From Pontibacter ruber (lineage in GTDB: Bacteria > Bacteroidota > Bacteroidia > Cytophagales > Hymenobacteraceae): a stretch of 64,000 nucleotides of DNA. Positions 44,162 to 53,128 of this stretch are shown piece after piece. The stretch spans positions 310,001-374,000 of the forward strand of contig NZ_JALPRR010000001.1 of NCBI RefSeq assembly GCF_023630205.1, given 5' to 3'. Each line of letters starts with the position of its first letter. Position 1 is the first letter of the stretch. The notes below the pieces were generated by a model. That model saw nothing but the letters and a program-made list of their open reading frames with translations, did not search any database and was not told where the DNA came from. The translations under genes were made by a program, and so were the position numbers.

Positions 44162-45375
44162 ACACTAAACCCCACCTTCTCCAGGTCTTCCCAGAAACGC
44201 GGATAAGATTTACGCACCACGCTGGGCTCCTGGATCTGCACCGGTGCAAGCAATGCCAAAGGGGCAAAGGCCATGGCCATGCGGTGGTCCTGGTACGTGC
44301 GGAAGCAAAGCTCGTGCTTGTTGAGCAAGCCTGGTTTCATGCGGAACACGCCCGGCGTGATTTCTTCCAGCGAAGTATTCATCCCCAGCACCTCGATCTG
44401 CAGGGCCTGTATACGGTCCGTTTCTTTGATGCGCAGGCTTTCCACACCGGTCATTTCCAGCGTTACCCCAAGTCCGGTGCAAAGGGCAACGATCGTCTGT
44501 GCCAGGTCCGGGCAGTTTGAAAAATCATAAAGCAGGGACTTCTCCTGGTGCTTTTTTGTCAGCCTCACGCCTTCTTCAGTAAAGGCAGTATAAACGCCCA
44601 GCCGGTCCATAATGTCGACAATAGCCTTATCGCCCTGGTAGGAGTTTTCTCTCAGACCGAGCAGGGTGATGTCTGCTTCCCGGGCCAGTGCCACCATACT
44701 GTACCAGTAGCTTGCCGCCGACCAATCCGATTCTACCGTAAACGAGGCTGCTTTGTACTGCTGGTGCGGCACTGTGATGGTATTTTCCTCAAAAGTCGCC
44801 TCAACCCCGAAATGTTTCATCAGCGAGAGCGTCATCTCGATGTATGGTCTTGAGCTGATCTTTCCTTCCAGCTCCAGCACCATGCCTTCCGGCAGCATCG
44901 GCGCAATCATCAGCAGGGCTGAGATGTACTGGCTGCTGATGTCGCTGCGTACGCTTAGTTTGTTGTTGCCATTCCCCTGAAAGCCGTTGATCTTCAGCGG
45001 AGGGTATCCTTCTTCTCTGAGGTAATCTATACTAGCGCCCAGTTCGCGCAAGGCTTCTACCAGCACTTTGATGGGCCGCTGGCACATGCGTTCGGTGCCG
45101 GTGAGTGTTTTTTGCTGCCCTGTTACGGCATAGTAAGCTGTTAAGAAGCGCATTACCGTGCCGGCGTCTTCGGCGTCTATCGTTTCATCGTTGCTTTTCA
45201 GCAGGCGTTGCAGCAGCTGGGTATCGTTTGCTTCAGATAAATTATGCAGCTCCGATTCTTGGCCCGACAGCGCCGCAATGATGAGCGCGCGGTTGGCCTC
45301 GCTTTTAGAAGCCGGCAGTTTTATACTTCCATTCAGGACTCCTGTTGGATGCGAGAGGGTAACGGTGTTTGTCAT
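44146..45375 (-). CDS. aroA: 3-phosphoshikimate 1-carboxyvinyltransferase (EPSP synthase)
   Basis: I choose the ATG at 45373-45375 (MTNTVTLSHPTG), giving 409 residues; the frame extends 31 codons further but without family match, and this start overlaps the aroB stop as ATGA. The substrate-binding start LPASKSEANRALIIAALSG, the DAGTVMRFLTAYYAVT region and the late RIKETDRIQALQIEVLGMN segment are conserved. It joins phosphoenolpyruvate to shikimate-3-phosphate, the sixth step of the shikimate pathway. Codons at the end lie in a heptad array. It is read with aroB. Confidence 0.95.
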   Translation of the reverse strand: MTNTVTLSHPTGVLNGSIKLPASKSEANRALIIAALSGQESELHNLSEANDTQLLQRLLKSNDETIDAEDAGTVMRFLTAYYAVTGQQKTLTGTERMCQRPIKVLVEALRELGASIDYLREEGYPPLKINGFQGNGNNKLSVRSDISSQYISALLMIAPMLPEGMVLELEGKISSRPYIEMTLSLMKHFGVEATFEENTITVPHQQYKAASFTVESDWSAASYWYSMVALAREADITLLGLRENSYQGDKAIVDIMDRLGVYTAFTEEGVRLTKKHQEKSLLYDFSNCPDLAQTIVALCTGLGVTLEMTGVESLRIKETDRIQALQIEVLGMNTSLEEITPGVFRMKPGLLNKHELCFRTYQDHRMAMAFAPLALLAPVQIQEPSVVRKSYPRFWEDLEKVGFSVITNE

Positions 45376-46406
45376 AGCAACTGGTAGTAACGTAGTGATT
45401 CCTGAATTTCCTGTAAGGTAATGGGTTGGTCGTATACTGCTTTGCCTATACCGTTTAACAGCGTACAATTGATGGTAGAGCGCGTGTTCTTTTTATCCTG
45501 CAGGGCGAGCTGTGCGATCGTTCTGATCTCATCTTCACTTAACCGCACCTTCTCGTACACCGACACCAGAAACGTTTCGATCTTGTCCAGTTCCTCCTGC
45601 GTGAGCAGCTCGTGCTTCACCGACAAATAAGCTTCGCACAACATACCTACAGCAATGGCCTCGCCGTGCAGCAATTCCCGTCCGGGTTGCTCCAACAGGT
45701 AACTTTCCACCGCATGGCCAACGGTATGGCCGAAATTGAGCACTTTGCGATAGCCACCCTCCAACGGATCTGCTTCCACCACGGCAGATTTTATACTTAC
45801 TGAATGGCGGATGAGTTCTTCCCAATCTTCTGTTAAGAGCCCGATATGACGTTGTGTCCGGGAAGCCTCCACATCGGAGATGAGCCAATGCTTGATGATC
45901 TCGGCATACCCGGATTTAACCTGACGTGGGGATAGCGTTTGTAAAAACGCTGGATCAATAAACACTGCCTGCGGTTCCTGGTATACACCGATGTGGTTCT
46001 TGAGCCCGTGGAAATCTACACCGGTTTTGCCACCTACACTCGCATCCACCTGCGCCAGGAGCGTAGTAGGCACCTGCACAAAGTATAAACCACGCTTGAA
46101 CAACGCTGCACAAAAGCCACCCATGTCGCCGATCACGCCGCCGCCCAGGTTCACCAACACCGACCAGCGGTCCAGGTTCAGTTCGGTCATGCGCTGCCAG
46201 ATATATTCGCAGGTTTGCAGCGTTTTGTGCTCCTCGCCGCTTTGTATCTGTATAAGTTCATGCTCAGGCAAGTATGGTTTCAGCTGCGGATAGCAATGGT
46301 GCAGGGTATTTTCATCTACCAGCACGGCTATTTTGCTGAACGCGCGGTTCTGCAGGAGTTCGGCAAGTTGGGGCAGGGCATCCGCGCCAATGTGTACGGT
46401 ATTCAT
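45372..46406 (-). CDS. aroB: 3-dehydroquinate synthase
   Basis: This 344-residue NAD- and metal-dependent enzyme closes the ring of DAHP to dehydroquinate, the second shikimate step. The NAD site GGGVIGDMGGFCAALFKRG, the PTTLLAQVDASVGGKTGVDFHGLKN segment, and the metal-binding FGHTVGHAVE are all present. The length is normal. It overlaps aroA by 4 bases and leads the pair. A perfect Bacteroidota promoter lies 115 bases upstream (46521-46552). Confidence 0.95.
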   Translation of the reverse strand: MNTVHIGADALPQLAELLQNRAFSKIAVLVDENTLHHCYPQLKPYLPEHELIQIQSGEEHKTLQTCEYIWQRMTELNLDRWSVLVNLGGGVIGDMGGFCAALFKRGLYFVQVPTTLLAQVDASVGGKTGVDFHGLKNHIGVYQEPQAVFIDPAFLQTLSPRQVKSGYAEIIKHWLISDVEASRTQRHIGLLTEDWEELIRHSVSIKSAVVEADPLEGGYRKVLNFGHTVGHAVESYLLEQPGRELLHGEAIAVGMLCEAYLSVKHELLTQEELDKIETFLVSVYEKVRLSEDEIRTIAQLALQDKKNTRSTINCTLLNGIGKAVYDQPITLQEIQESLRYYQLL

Positions 46407-46520
46407 GCTTTCAGTTTACGTTCGCTCACGTCTCAGGAAGCAAACGCTATATCCTCTTAAATTGATTTTGGTGAAGGCAGCATCGGGTATAATCTCTTCT
46501 CTGCAGTTTTCACTTACATA
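46407..46520 (-). other. aroBA leader
   Basis: These bases lie between the promoter and the aroB ATG, giving a long untranslated leader of about 108 bases. I see no aromatic-rich leader peptide and no clear terminator/antiterminator pair, so attenuation is not supported. The remaining 180 bases to the ATPase gene (to 46731) hold no gene. Confidence 0.35.
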
Positions 46521-46552
46521 CAAAGATACGCGATGAGGCCGCCTGCAGCAAA
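46521..46552 (-). promoter_or_regulatory. Promoter of aroB-aroA
   Basis: On the minus strand: TTTG at 46552-46549, 20 bases, TATCTTTG at 46528-46521. Both fully match the Bacteroidota consensus. Confidence 0.7.
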
Positions 46553-46731
46553 GTTATTTCCCAAGGCAAGCCTTCCGGATCATAATCAAATTCAAACTTA
46601 ATCGTAACAATATAGTTACCAATGAACTATAAATCTTATAATCAACGTGCTATACCTTACGCTGCGGCTATCATAAGATACTACGCATGATCCGATATAC
46701 GCTATAAAAACCAATTCTAACCCGATAAGCA

Positions 46732-49437
46732 ATGAGTAGCTGGCATACACAACCTGTCAACGAAGTTCTTAAAAGCCTGAACTCGTCAGAAAAGGGCATC
46801 AGCAACGATGATGCTGGTGACCGTCTGAAACAATATGGCTACAACGAACTGCAGGAACGTGGCGGCAAAAGCCCGCTCCGGATGCTTTGGGAACAGTTCA
46901 CCCAAACCATGGTGCTGATCCTGATTGTGGCCGCCATCATATCCGCTTTCTTAGGAAAAAACATTGAGACGATCGCCATTTTGGCCATTGTGGTGCTGTT
47001 CGGAGTACTGGGATTTGTGCAGGAATATCGGGCCGAAAAAGCGATGGCCGCACTGAAGCGTATGGTGGTGCCTACCATCAGAGCCCGCCGCAACGGGCAG
47101 GTGCAGGAACTATCGGCGCGTGATCTGGTTCCGGGCGATGTGGTGCTGCTGGAAGCCGGCAACGTAGTACCTGCCGATATGCGGGTACTGGAAAGCGCGA
47201 ACCTACGTGTACAGGAGGCCGCCCTCACCGGCGAGTCGGAGGCGGTAGAAAAAGAAACCGGAGCATTCTCTGAAGATAACCTGCCCCTCGGCGACCGCAA
47301 GAACATGCTTTACATGGGCACAAACGTCGCCTATGGGCGCGGTGCTGCCGTAGTGGTCGGCACCGGCATGAAAACCGAGCTGGGCAAGATCGCAGACCTG
47401 CTGCAGGAGGTGGAATCCAAGCAAACTCCGCTGCAACAGCAGCTTGACCAGCTTGGGAAACTACTGGCCATACTTGGTTTTGTGGCAGCTGCCTTAATGA
47501 TGGTTATCGGGCTGTTGATAGGTGAGCCGCTGGATGAGATGTTCCTTACCGCCGTGAGCCTTGCAGTTGCCGTGGTGCCGGAGGGCTTACCGGCCGTAGT
47601 TACCATTACGCTGGCTATCGGGGCGCAACGCATGCTGAAACGCCATGCCCTGATGCGCAAGCTTCCTGCCGTTGAAACATTAGGCTCTGTTACGATCATC
47701 TGCTCTGACAAAACCGGTACCCTGACCGAAAACCGGATGACAGTCACTGCCATTGGCCTGCCCGACGAAGAGATTGATTTTACAGCCAACGCAGACCAAC
47801 AGGGACGTATAGCAGTACCTGAAAAAGCTGCGGTGGCGCTTATTATCGGAATGCTGTGCAACGACAGTGTTTTAAAAGCCAGCGACGGCGAGGAGCTACA
47901 GGTGATCGGCGACCCGACAGAGGGTGCCCTGTTGCTGGCTGCCAGCCGCGCCGGTTTGCAGAAGGAAGCGCTGGAGAAGCAACTGCCGCGCGTCCACGAA
48001 GAGCCCTTCGACTCTACCCGCAAACGCATGACCACTGTGCACCAGATAGCAGGTGATGGTTCGCAGCTTCCTGCGCTCAGACATTTTTCCCGCTCTGGCT
48101 ATATTGCCTGCACCAAGGGCGCTGTCGATAGTTTGCTGAAGATTTCGGACCAGGTATGGCTGGACGGCCGTACAGAGCAGATGACCCCCGAGTGGCACGA
48201 CAGGTTGCTCCAGGTAAACAACCAGTTTGCCCAGAACGGAATGCGGGTGCTGGGTATTGCTTACCGGGAGCTTCAGGAGCCTCATAACAACGGCAGATCT
48301 CTGGAAGAAAAGCTAACTTTTGTGGGTATGATGGGGATCATTGACCCGCCCCGGGCAGCCGTAAAGTCAGCGGTTGCCACTTGCCGTACAGCCGGCATCC
48401 GGCCGATCATGATAACAGGCGACCACCCCCTGACAGCTGCCGCCATTGCCAAAGAGCTGCACATTACAGATAACGCCGAAGCCGTTACCGGCGAGATGCT
48501 GAACGACATGTCGGAGGCGGAACTCGAGGAGGTCGTGTCGCGGGTATCTATTTATGCCCGTGTATCGCCGGAAGATAAACTGCGCATCGTGGAAAAGCTA
48601 CAGCATAAAGGCGAAGTAGTAGCCATGACCGGCGATGGCGTAAACGACTCCCCTGCTCTGAAAACAGCCGACATCGGGGTGGCCATGGGCATCACGGGTA
48701 CCGATGTAGCCAAAGAAGCCTCCGACATGGTATTGCTAGACGACAATTTTGCCACCATAGTAGCCGCCGTAGAAGAAGGCCGTGTGATTTACGACAACCT
48801 GATCCGGTTCATTAAGTTTTCACTGGGAGGTAACCTGGGCAAGGTGCTGGTGATGTTATGTGCGCCTCTGATCGGGATACCTATTGCGTTAAGTCCGTTG
48901 CAACTCCTCTGGCTCAACCTGCTTACCGACGGCTTGATGGGCTTAGGCCTGGGCACGGAACCTGCCGAAGCAGATACCATGGAGCGGCCTCCCCGCCACC
49001 CGGAGCAGTCTGTATTAACGAAAAGCGATCTGGTGTACGTTTCCTGGACCGGCCTTCTGATTGCCGCCGTTACGCTAGGAATAGGAGCATATTACTTTGA
49101 TCGGGCCAACCCGGAAGATACAAGCTGGCAGACCATGATCTTCGCCACCATCGGCTTCATGCAGATAGGCAATGCCATTGGCCTGAGAGCGTATGGTCAT
49201 TCCCCTTTCTCCTACAAGTCTAATCCTTTGTTTGTAATGATGGCCACACTTACATTTTTGCTGCAGCTGGTCGCCATTTATACCCCATTCCTTGAAACGT
49301 TCTTCGGATTAGAGCCACTGAGTTTACAGGACCTGGCAATCTCGCTTGCAGCCGGGCTGCTGATGTTCCTGGTAGTGTTTGCCGAGAGCCGGCTCAACCG
49401 GAAAACCAATGAGAAAGCGGTTGCAGCAAGAGCATAG
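46732..49437 (+). CDS. P-type cation ATPase, calcium (SERCA/PMR1-like) type
   Basis: This 901-residue P2-type ATPase is complete. The actuator loop has ALTGESEAVEKE. TM4 has VVPEGLPAVVT, with the PEGL motif of calcium pumps. The phosphorylated Asp326 is in CSDKTGTLTENR. The ATP-binding part has KGAVDSLL and the hinge TGDGVNDSPALKTADIG. TM6 reads NLLTDGLMGLGLG, with the Asn/Asp pair typical of Ca2+ transport. Manganese is possible too, but sodium-potassium pumps differ at these sites. It likely exports calcium or moves it to the periplasm. It is transcribed alone. Confidence 0.92.
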   Translation: MSSWHTQPVNEVLKSLNSSEKGISNDDAGDRLKQYGYNELQERGGKSPLRMLWEQFTQTMVLILIVAAIISAFLGKNIETIAILAIVVLFGVLGFVQEYRAEKAMAALKRMVVPTIRARRNGQVQELSARDLVPGDVVLLEAGNVVPADMRVLESANLRVQEAALTGESEAVEKETGAFSEDNLPLGDRKNMLYMGTNVAYGRGAAVVVGTGMKTELGKIADLLQEVESKQTPLQQQLDQLGKLLAILGFVAAALMMVIGLLIGEPLDEMFLTAVSLAVAVVPEGLPAVVTITLAIGAQRMLKRHALMRKLPAVETLGSVTIICSDKTGTLTENRMTVTAIGLPDEEIDFTANADQQGRIAVPEKAAVALIIGMLCNDSVLKASDGEELQVIGDPTEGALLLAASRAGLQKEALEKQLPRVHEEPFDSTRKRMTTVHQIAGDGSQLPALRHFSRSGYIACTKGAVDSLLKISDQVWLDGRTEQMTPEWHDRLLQVNNQFAQNGMRVLGIAYRELQEPHNNGRSLEEKLTFVGMMGIIDPPRAAVKSAVATCRTAGIRPIMITGDHPLTAAAIAKELHITDNAEAVTGEMLNDMSEAELEEVVSRVSIYARVSPEDKLRIVEKLQHKGEVVAMTGDGVNDSPALKTADIGVAMGITGTDVAKEASDMVLLDDNFATIVAAVEEGRVIYDNLIRFIKFSLGGNLGKVLVMLCAPLIGIPIALSPLQLLWLNLLTDGLMGLGLGTEPAEADTMERPPRHPEQSVLTKSDLVYVSWTGLLIAAVTLGIGAYYFDRANPEDTSWQTMIFATIGFMQIGNAIGLRAYGHSPFSYKSNPLFVMMATLTFLLQLVAIYTPFLETFFGLEPLSLQDLAISLAAGLLMFLVVFAESRLNRKTNEKAVAARA

Positions 49438-49460
49438 TATAAACCAACGCCTCCAGGGAA

Positions 49461-49509
49461 GTATAAAACAAAAGGAGAAGCTCAGCTAGCTTCTCCTTTT
49501 GTTTTATAC
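49461..49509. terminator. Bidirectional terminator with a 22-bp perfect stem
   Basis: Arms 49461-49482 and 49488-49509 match without error across a 5-base loop. Each arm ends in the GTATAAAA/TTTTATAC word. The right arm extends into the stop codon of the DAHP synthase gene on the minus strand (49504-49506). Confidence 0.9.
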
Positions 49510-50595
49510 TTCTTTCTTCATCACTTCCGTCTGTTTCCGGATGGATTCCACGTGAATCAGTTTGTAAAGCTCTTCGACAAAGGTCGGGTTTATACCAACT
49601 TCAGATGCCCAGTCGGCACGTGTCTTAAAGATCTCTTTCCAGCGCTCGAGTTGCAGCACCTGCACGTTGTTGAGTTTTTTATACTCCCCGATCTGCTCTA
49701 CCAGCGCCATGCGCTTAGCCAACGCGGCGATTATCTCATGGTCAGCCGCATCGATCTGCAGGCGCAGCTCTTCGGCACGGTTTACCAGTTCGGCGTCGTC
49801 GTAGTTGGTTTTACGCACCTGTAGGTTACTCAGAATTTCGGCCAGCCTAGCCGGGGTTACCTGCTGTTCGGCATCGCTCAGGGCAAACTCAGGCGTCGGG
49901 TGCGTTTCGATCATCACACCATCATACCCAAGGTCCAGGGCTTTCTGAGACACCGGGAAGATCAGGTCGCGGTTACCGGCTATGTGGCTTGGATCCACGA
50001 TAACCGGCAAACCCTGATACTGCGCTTTCAGCTCGATCGGTATCTGCCAGACCGGTGCATTTCTATACTTTGTTTTCTGGTAAGAAGAAAAACCCCGGTG
50101 AATGGCCGCCACATCGGTGATGCCGGAATTGTAAATGCGCTCGATCGACCCGATCCATAGTGCCAGGTCCGGGTTAACCGGGTTTTTAACCATGACCGGC
50201 ACCTTGGCCCCCTGCAGGGCATCGGCAATTTCCTGCACGGCAAAAGGGTTTACAGTGGTGCGGGCTCCTATCCAGAGCACATCAATGCCTTGTTTCAGGG
50301 CTTCTTCCACATGCCGGGTGTTGGCCACTTCTGTGGTTACGCGCAGGCCCAGTTCGCGCTTTACGCGGCCCAGCCATTGCAGCCCCTCCAGCCCGATGCC
50401 TTCAAAAGAGTTTGGCCTTGAGCGTGGCTTCCAGATACCGGCCCGAAACAGGTGCACGTGCTGTTGCTGCAGGGCCTCTGCTGTTTGCATTACCTGTGCC
50501 TCGCTTTCCGCACTGCAGGGCCCGGCAATAACCAGTGGCTTACCGCGTTCCGAGAGCAGGTCTGAGAAATAAGTATCTTTTGTATTGAATTTCAT
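49504..50595 (-). CDS. Bifunctional 3-deoxy-7-phosphoheptulonate synthase / chorismate mutase (type II)
   Basis: I start at the ATG at 50593-50595 (MKFNTKDTYFSDL), giving 363 residues; a candidate -7 box, TAACTTTG at 50621-50614, would put the transcript start after the earlier ATG. Residues 1-265 are DAHP synthase: IAGPCSAESEAQVMQ, GIWKPRSRPNSFEGIG, and DPSHIAGNRDL. Residues about 270-363 are an AroQ-type chorismate mutase (ELRLQIDAADHEIIAALAKRMALVEQIGEYK), as usual in Bacteroidota. It opens the shikimate pathway and branches to phenylalanine/tyrosine. Feedback control by prephenate is common in this fusion. Confidence 0.93.
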   Translation of the reverse strand: MKFNTKDTYFSDLLSERGKPLVIAGPCSAESEAQVMQTAEALQQQHVHLFRAGIWKPRSRPNSFEGIGLEGLQWLGRVKRELGLRVTTEVANTRHVEEALKQGIDVLWIGARTTVNPFAVQEIADALQGAKVPVMVKNPVNPDLALWIGSIERIYNSGITDVAAIHRGFSSYQKTKYRNAPVWQIPIELKAQYQGLPVIVDPSHIAGNRDLIFPVSQKALDLGYDGVMIETHPTPEFALSDAEQQVTPARLAEILSNLQVRKTNYDDAELVNRAEELRLQIDAADHEIIAALAKRMALVEQIGEYKKLNNVQVLQLERWKEIFKTRADWASEVGINPTFVEELYKLIHVESIRKQTEVMKKEV

Positions 50596-50715
50596 TACCT
50601 GATAAACTTGTTGCAAAGTTAACCCAAATACAACAGCAAAGTATGTGCAGGAGTTTATTATACCTGCCAGGCATTTCTGCCGGCTGATTTATCCTATAAC
50701 TATGCCGTAATATGG

Positions 50716-50745
50716 TTGTTAACTTTAGCCGATACACTATCTTTG
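50716..50745 (+). promoter_or_regulatory. Promoter of the proline dehydrogenase gene
   Basis: TTG at 50716-50718, 19 bases, TATCTTTG at 50738-50745. The leader would be short, about 12 bases, before the ATG at 50765. Confidence 0.65.
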
Positions 50746-50764
50746 CAGTGCAAATACGACTTAC

Positions 50765-51952
50765 ATGAACCCGGTTACCAACGTATCATTCGACGACACC
50801 GCTGTCGCCTTCTCTTCTAAATCAGACACTGAGCTTTACAAGATGTATTTGTTGTTCAAGTCTATGAACAGCAACACGTTTGTGAAAGTAGGAGGAAGTT
50901 TGCTGAATACAGCGCTTAGCCTGCACCTGCCGGTTAAGTTCATCATCAAGCCCACCATCTTCAATCATTTTTGTGGTGGCGAAACGATAGAAGAATCGGA
51001 GCGCGCCATTCAGGAACTGGCAAAGTATAACATCGGCACCATCCTGGATTACTCGGTTGAAGGTGAAGGCAACGAGAAGAGCTTCGACGCTACCCGCGAC
51101 GAACTGCTCCGCACCGTAGATAAGGCCAAAGGCAACCCGCATATTCCGTTCTCGGTGTTCAAAGTAACCGGCCTGATCGATATCAAATTACTGGAAAAAG
51201 TACAGTCGCGCCAGGAGCTTTCGGCTAACGAGCGGGCTGCTTTCGAGCGTGGCCGCGACCGCGTGAATGCGATCTGCAAGCGTTGTTATGACTATAATGT
51301 GCGCGTATTTGTAGATGCCGAGGAAAGCTGGATCCAGGAAACCATTGATAACCTGACCTACGAGATGATGGAGCTCTACAACAAAGAGAAAGCCATCGTC
51401 TACAATACTTACCAACTTTACCGCCACGACCGCCTCGACGTGATCAAACGCGATTACCAGAACGCTCTGGAGCGCGGCTACTACCTGGGTGGCAAACTGG
51501 TGCGGGGCGCTTACATGGAAAAAGAGCGCAAGCGTGCCCAGGACCAGGGGTATGCCAGCCCGATCAACCCGAACAAGAATGCTTCGGATGACCTTTTCGA
51601 CAATGCCCTGCGCTTCTGCATGGATCATATTGACAGAATCGCCATTTGCGCCGGTACGCACAACGACAACAGCTGTTACCTGCTGATGGAGTTGATGGAC
51701 GAAAAAGGAATTGCCCCTAACGACGAGCGCGTATACTTTGCCCAACTGTTTGGCATGAGCGATAACCTGTCTTACAACCTGTCGCATGCCGGTTACAATG
51801 TGGCCAAGTATGTACCGTATGGTCCGGTAGAGGCCGTAATGCCGTACCTGCTGCGCCGTGCAAACGAAAACACCGCCATTGCCGGCCAGAGCAGCCGCGA
51901 GTTTACCCTGATCAGAAAAGAAATGGAGCGCCGCAAAAAGGCAAAACGATAA
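50765..51952 (+). CDS. Proline dehydrogenase family protein
   Basis: This 395-residue flavoenzyme domain protein oxidises proline to pyrroline-5-carboxylate. The fold segments are FVDAEESWIQETIDNLTYEMM (about 180-200), KLVRGAYMEKERKRAQDQGY with the conserved Arg, and the substrate-binding RRANENTAIAGQSSREFTLI near the end. It lacks the P5C dehydrogenase half of PutA, as usual in Bacteroidota where the two are separate. A perfect 22-bp-stem terminator follows immediately. Promoter assigned at 50716. Confidence 0.92.
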   Translation: MNPVTNVSFDDTAVAFSSKSDTELYKMYLLFKSMNSNTFVKVGGSLLNTALSLHLPVKFIIKPTIFNHFCGGETIEESERAIQELAKYNIGTILDYSVEGEGNEKSFDATRDELLRTVDKAKGNPHIPFSVFKVTGLIDIKLLEKVQSRQELSANERAAFERGRDRVNAICKRCYDYNVRVFVDAEESWIQETIDNLTYEMMELYNKEKAIVYNTYQLYRHDRLDVIKRDYQNALERGYYLGGKLVRGAYMEKERKRAQDQGYASPINPNKNASDDLFDNALRFCMDHIDRIAICAGTHNDNSCYLLMELMDEKGIAPNDERVYFAQLFGMSDNLSYNLSHAGYNVAKYVPYGPVEAVMPYLLRRANENTAIAGQSSREFTLIRKEMERRKKAKR

Positions 51953-51960
51953 GCACTACC

Positions 51961-52011
51961 AGGTATAAATAATAAAGGCAGCTGTTAGGGCTGCCTTTAT
52001 TATTTATACCT
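51961..52011 (+). terminator. Terminator of the proline dehydrogenase gene
   Basis: 22-bp perfect stem arms 51961-51982 and 51990-52011 enclose a 7-base loop. The arms contain GTATAAA and its complement. Confidence 0.9.
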
Positions 52012-52073
52012 GCTGGCTGTTTCCTGCTGTAGTAAAGTGTATACTTACTTAAGTTGCAGGTCGGGCTTATAAA

Positions 52074-52110
52074 ACACAAGCGCCCTGCAACAGGTGCAGG
52101 GCGCTTGTGT
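52074..52110 (-). terminator. Terminator of the small lipoprotein gene
   Basis: A perfect 16-bp stem (52074-52089 with 52095-52110) has a 5-base loop and TTTT on the minus-strand 3' side. Confidence 0.85.
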
Positions 52111-52154
52111 GTGCTTTTAGAACTATAATCTTAATGCTGTAGTTCTGAATCTAA

Positions 52155-52358
52155 TTACTGAGCAGAAGCAGCAGTGTCAGCAGCAGCAGCAGTAGTGTCT
52201 ACTGGAGCAGTAGCAGCAGTGTCAACTGTAGTTTCTTCAGTTACAGTAGTTTCTTCAGTTGTAGTAGCCTCAGTTTCAGTTGCAGCTGGCTCGTTGTTGC
52301 AAGCAGTGAAAGCAGTAAGAGCGAAAGCAACGAAAGCGAATTTGAATAAATTTTTCAT
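52155..52358 (-). CDS. Small low-complexity lipoprotein
   Basis: This 67-residue protein has a clear signal and lipobox (FALTAFTAC, Cys20), followed by about 47 residues almost entirely of Thr, Ala, Glu, Asp and Val. Many Thr-Glu-Glu-Thr and Asp-Thr-Ala units occur. No folded domain is visible. Its mature start (CNNEPAATETEATTTEETT) resembles the linker of the DUF4142 lipoprotein at 55160. It is divergent from the ECF sigma gene, and each has the same bipartite promoter sequence. Its function is unknown; a surface or stress lipoprotein is likely. Confidence 0.75.
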   Translation of the reverse strand: MKNLFKFAFVAFALTAFTACNNEPAATETEATTTEETTVTEETTVDTAATAPVDTTAAAADTAASAQ

Positions 52359-52402
52359 TTTTGTGTTTGTGATTAAGTGTTTTGATTTCGATTTTGAACG
52401 TT

Positions 52403-52430
52403 CATACCGAAAACCGAAATAGGTAACCCG
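52403..52430 (-). promoter_or_regulatory. Candidate ECF-sigma promoter of the small lipoprotein
   Basis: On the minus strand, CGGGTTAC (52430-52423), 14 bases, GGTATG (52408-52403). It is the same layout as the promoter on the other strand in front of the sigma gene. Confidence 0.55.
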
Positions 52431-52462
52431 GCATTTTAAAAAAAATAAAAAATAATTTTCAG

Positions 52463-52490
52463 CGGGTTACAAAACACATCTCCCGGTATT
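52463..52490 (+). promoter_or_regulatory. Candidate ECF-sigma promoter of the sigma-protease operon
   Basis: CGGGTTAC (52463-52470), 14 bases, GGTATT (52485-52490), 14 bases before the sigma ATG. Shared sequence and spacing with the divergent copy suggest recognition by the sigma itself. Confidence 0.55.
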
Positions 52491-52504
52491 AAAACAAGAA
52501 CGGA

Positions 52505-53077
52505 ATGAAGAAGAGTTTGTATGAGACGGATGAGGCGATAGTGGATGGCATCCGGAATGATGACAACAGGGCATTAGCGCACCTGTACAAACTCTATTTC
52601 CCGATGATCTCTCATTTTATTCTGAACAACAACGGAACCGAAGACGAGGCCAAGGACATTTACCAGGAAGGCGTGATCGTGTTCTATGAGAAGATCCGGG
52701 ACAATAGCCTGGAGCTGACCTGCCAGATCAAAACATACCTGTACTCGGTTTGCAGAAGGCTTTGGCTGAAAAAGCTTGCCGAAAAAGGCCGTTACATGGT
52801 AAAGGTTGAGGACTCTGATAATTTCCTGGGGCTGGAAGAAGATATACCCCGGCACGAGGAAAACGAGCGGCAGTTCAATGTAATGGCAGATGCTTTGTCG
52901 CAGTTAGGAGAACCCTGCCGCTCGCTGCTGGAAGATTATTATTTCCGGACTCAGAACATGCAGGACATAACCGAGAAGTTTGGCTATACCAACACCGACA
53001 CAGCCAAGAACCAGAAGTATAAGTGCCTGCAACGCTTAAAAAAGATATTTTTTGCTGCCTATAAACCAGAAGTATAA
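52505..53077 (+). CDS. ECF-type RNA polymerase sigma factor
   Basis: This 190-residue sigma-70-family factor has region 2 (DDNRALAHLYKLYFPMISHFILNN through YQEGVIVFYEKIRDN and TYLYSVCRRLWLKKL, which binds the -10) and region 4 (ALSQLGEPCRSLLEDYYFRTQNMQDITEKFGYTN, the helix-turn-helix for the -35). It lacks regions 1 and 3, as extracytoplasmic-function sigmas do. It is followed 51 bases later by a membrane protein whose cytoplasmic part looks like an anti-sigma factor. Its own promoter carries the sequence shared with the small lipoprotein. Confidence 0.92.
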   Translation: MKKSLYETDEAIVDGIRNDDNRALAHLYKLYFPMISHFILNNNGTEDEAKDIYQEGVIVFYEKIRDNSLELTCQIKTYLYSVCRRLWLKKLAEKGRYMVKVEDSDNFLGLEEDIPRHEENERQFNVMADALSQLGEPCRSLLEDYYFRTQNMQDITEKFGYTNTDTAKNQKYKCLQRLKKIFFAAYKPEV

Positions 53078-53128
53078 GGCAGATAACCATAGTAAAATAC
53101 ACCTTGTGAAAGGTTAAGGAGAAAAGAG

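Noticed and set aside
46440-46475. Short leader peptide before aroB (MLPSPKSI) as attenuator
   Set aside because: It has no aromatic residues and there are no alternative hairpins to support attenuation.
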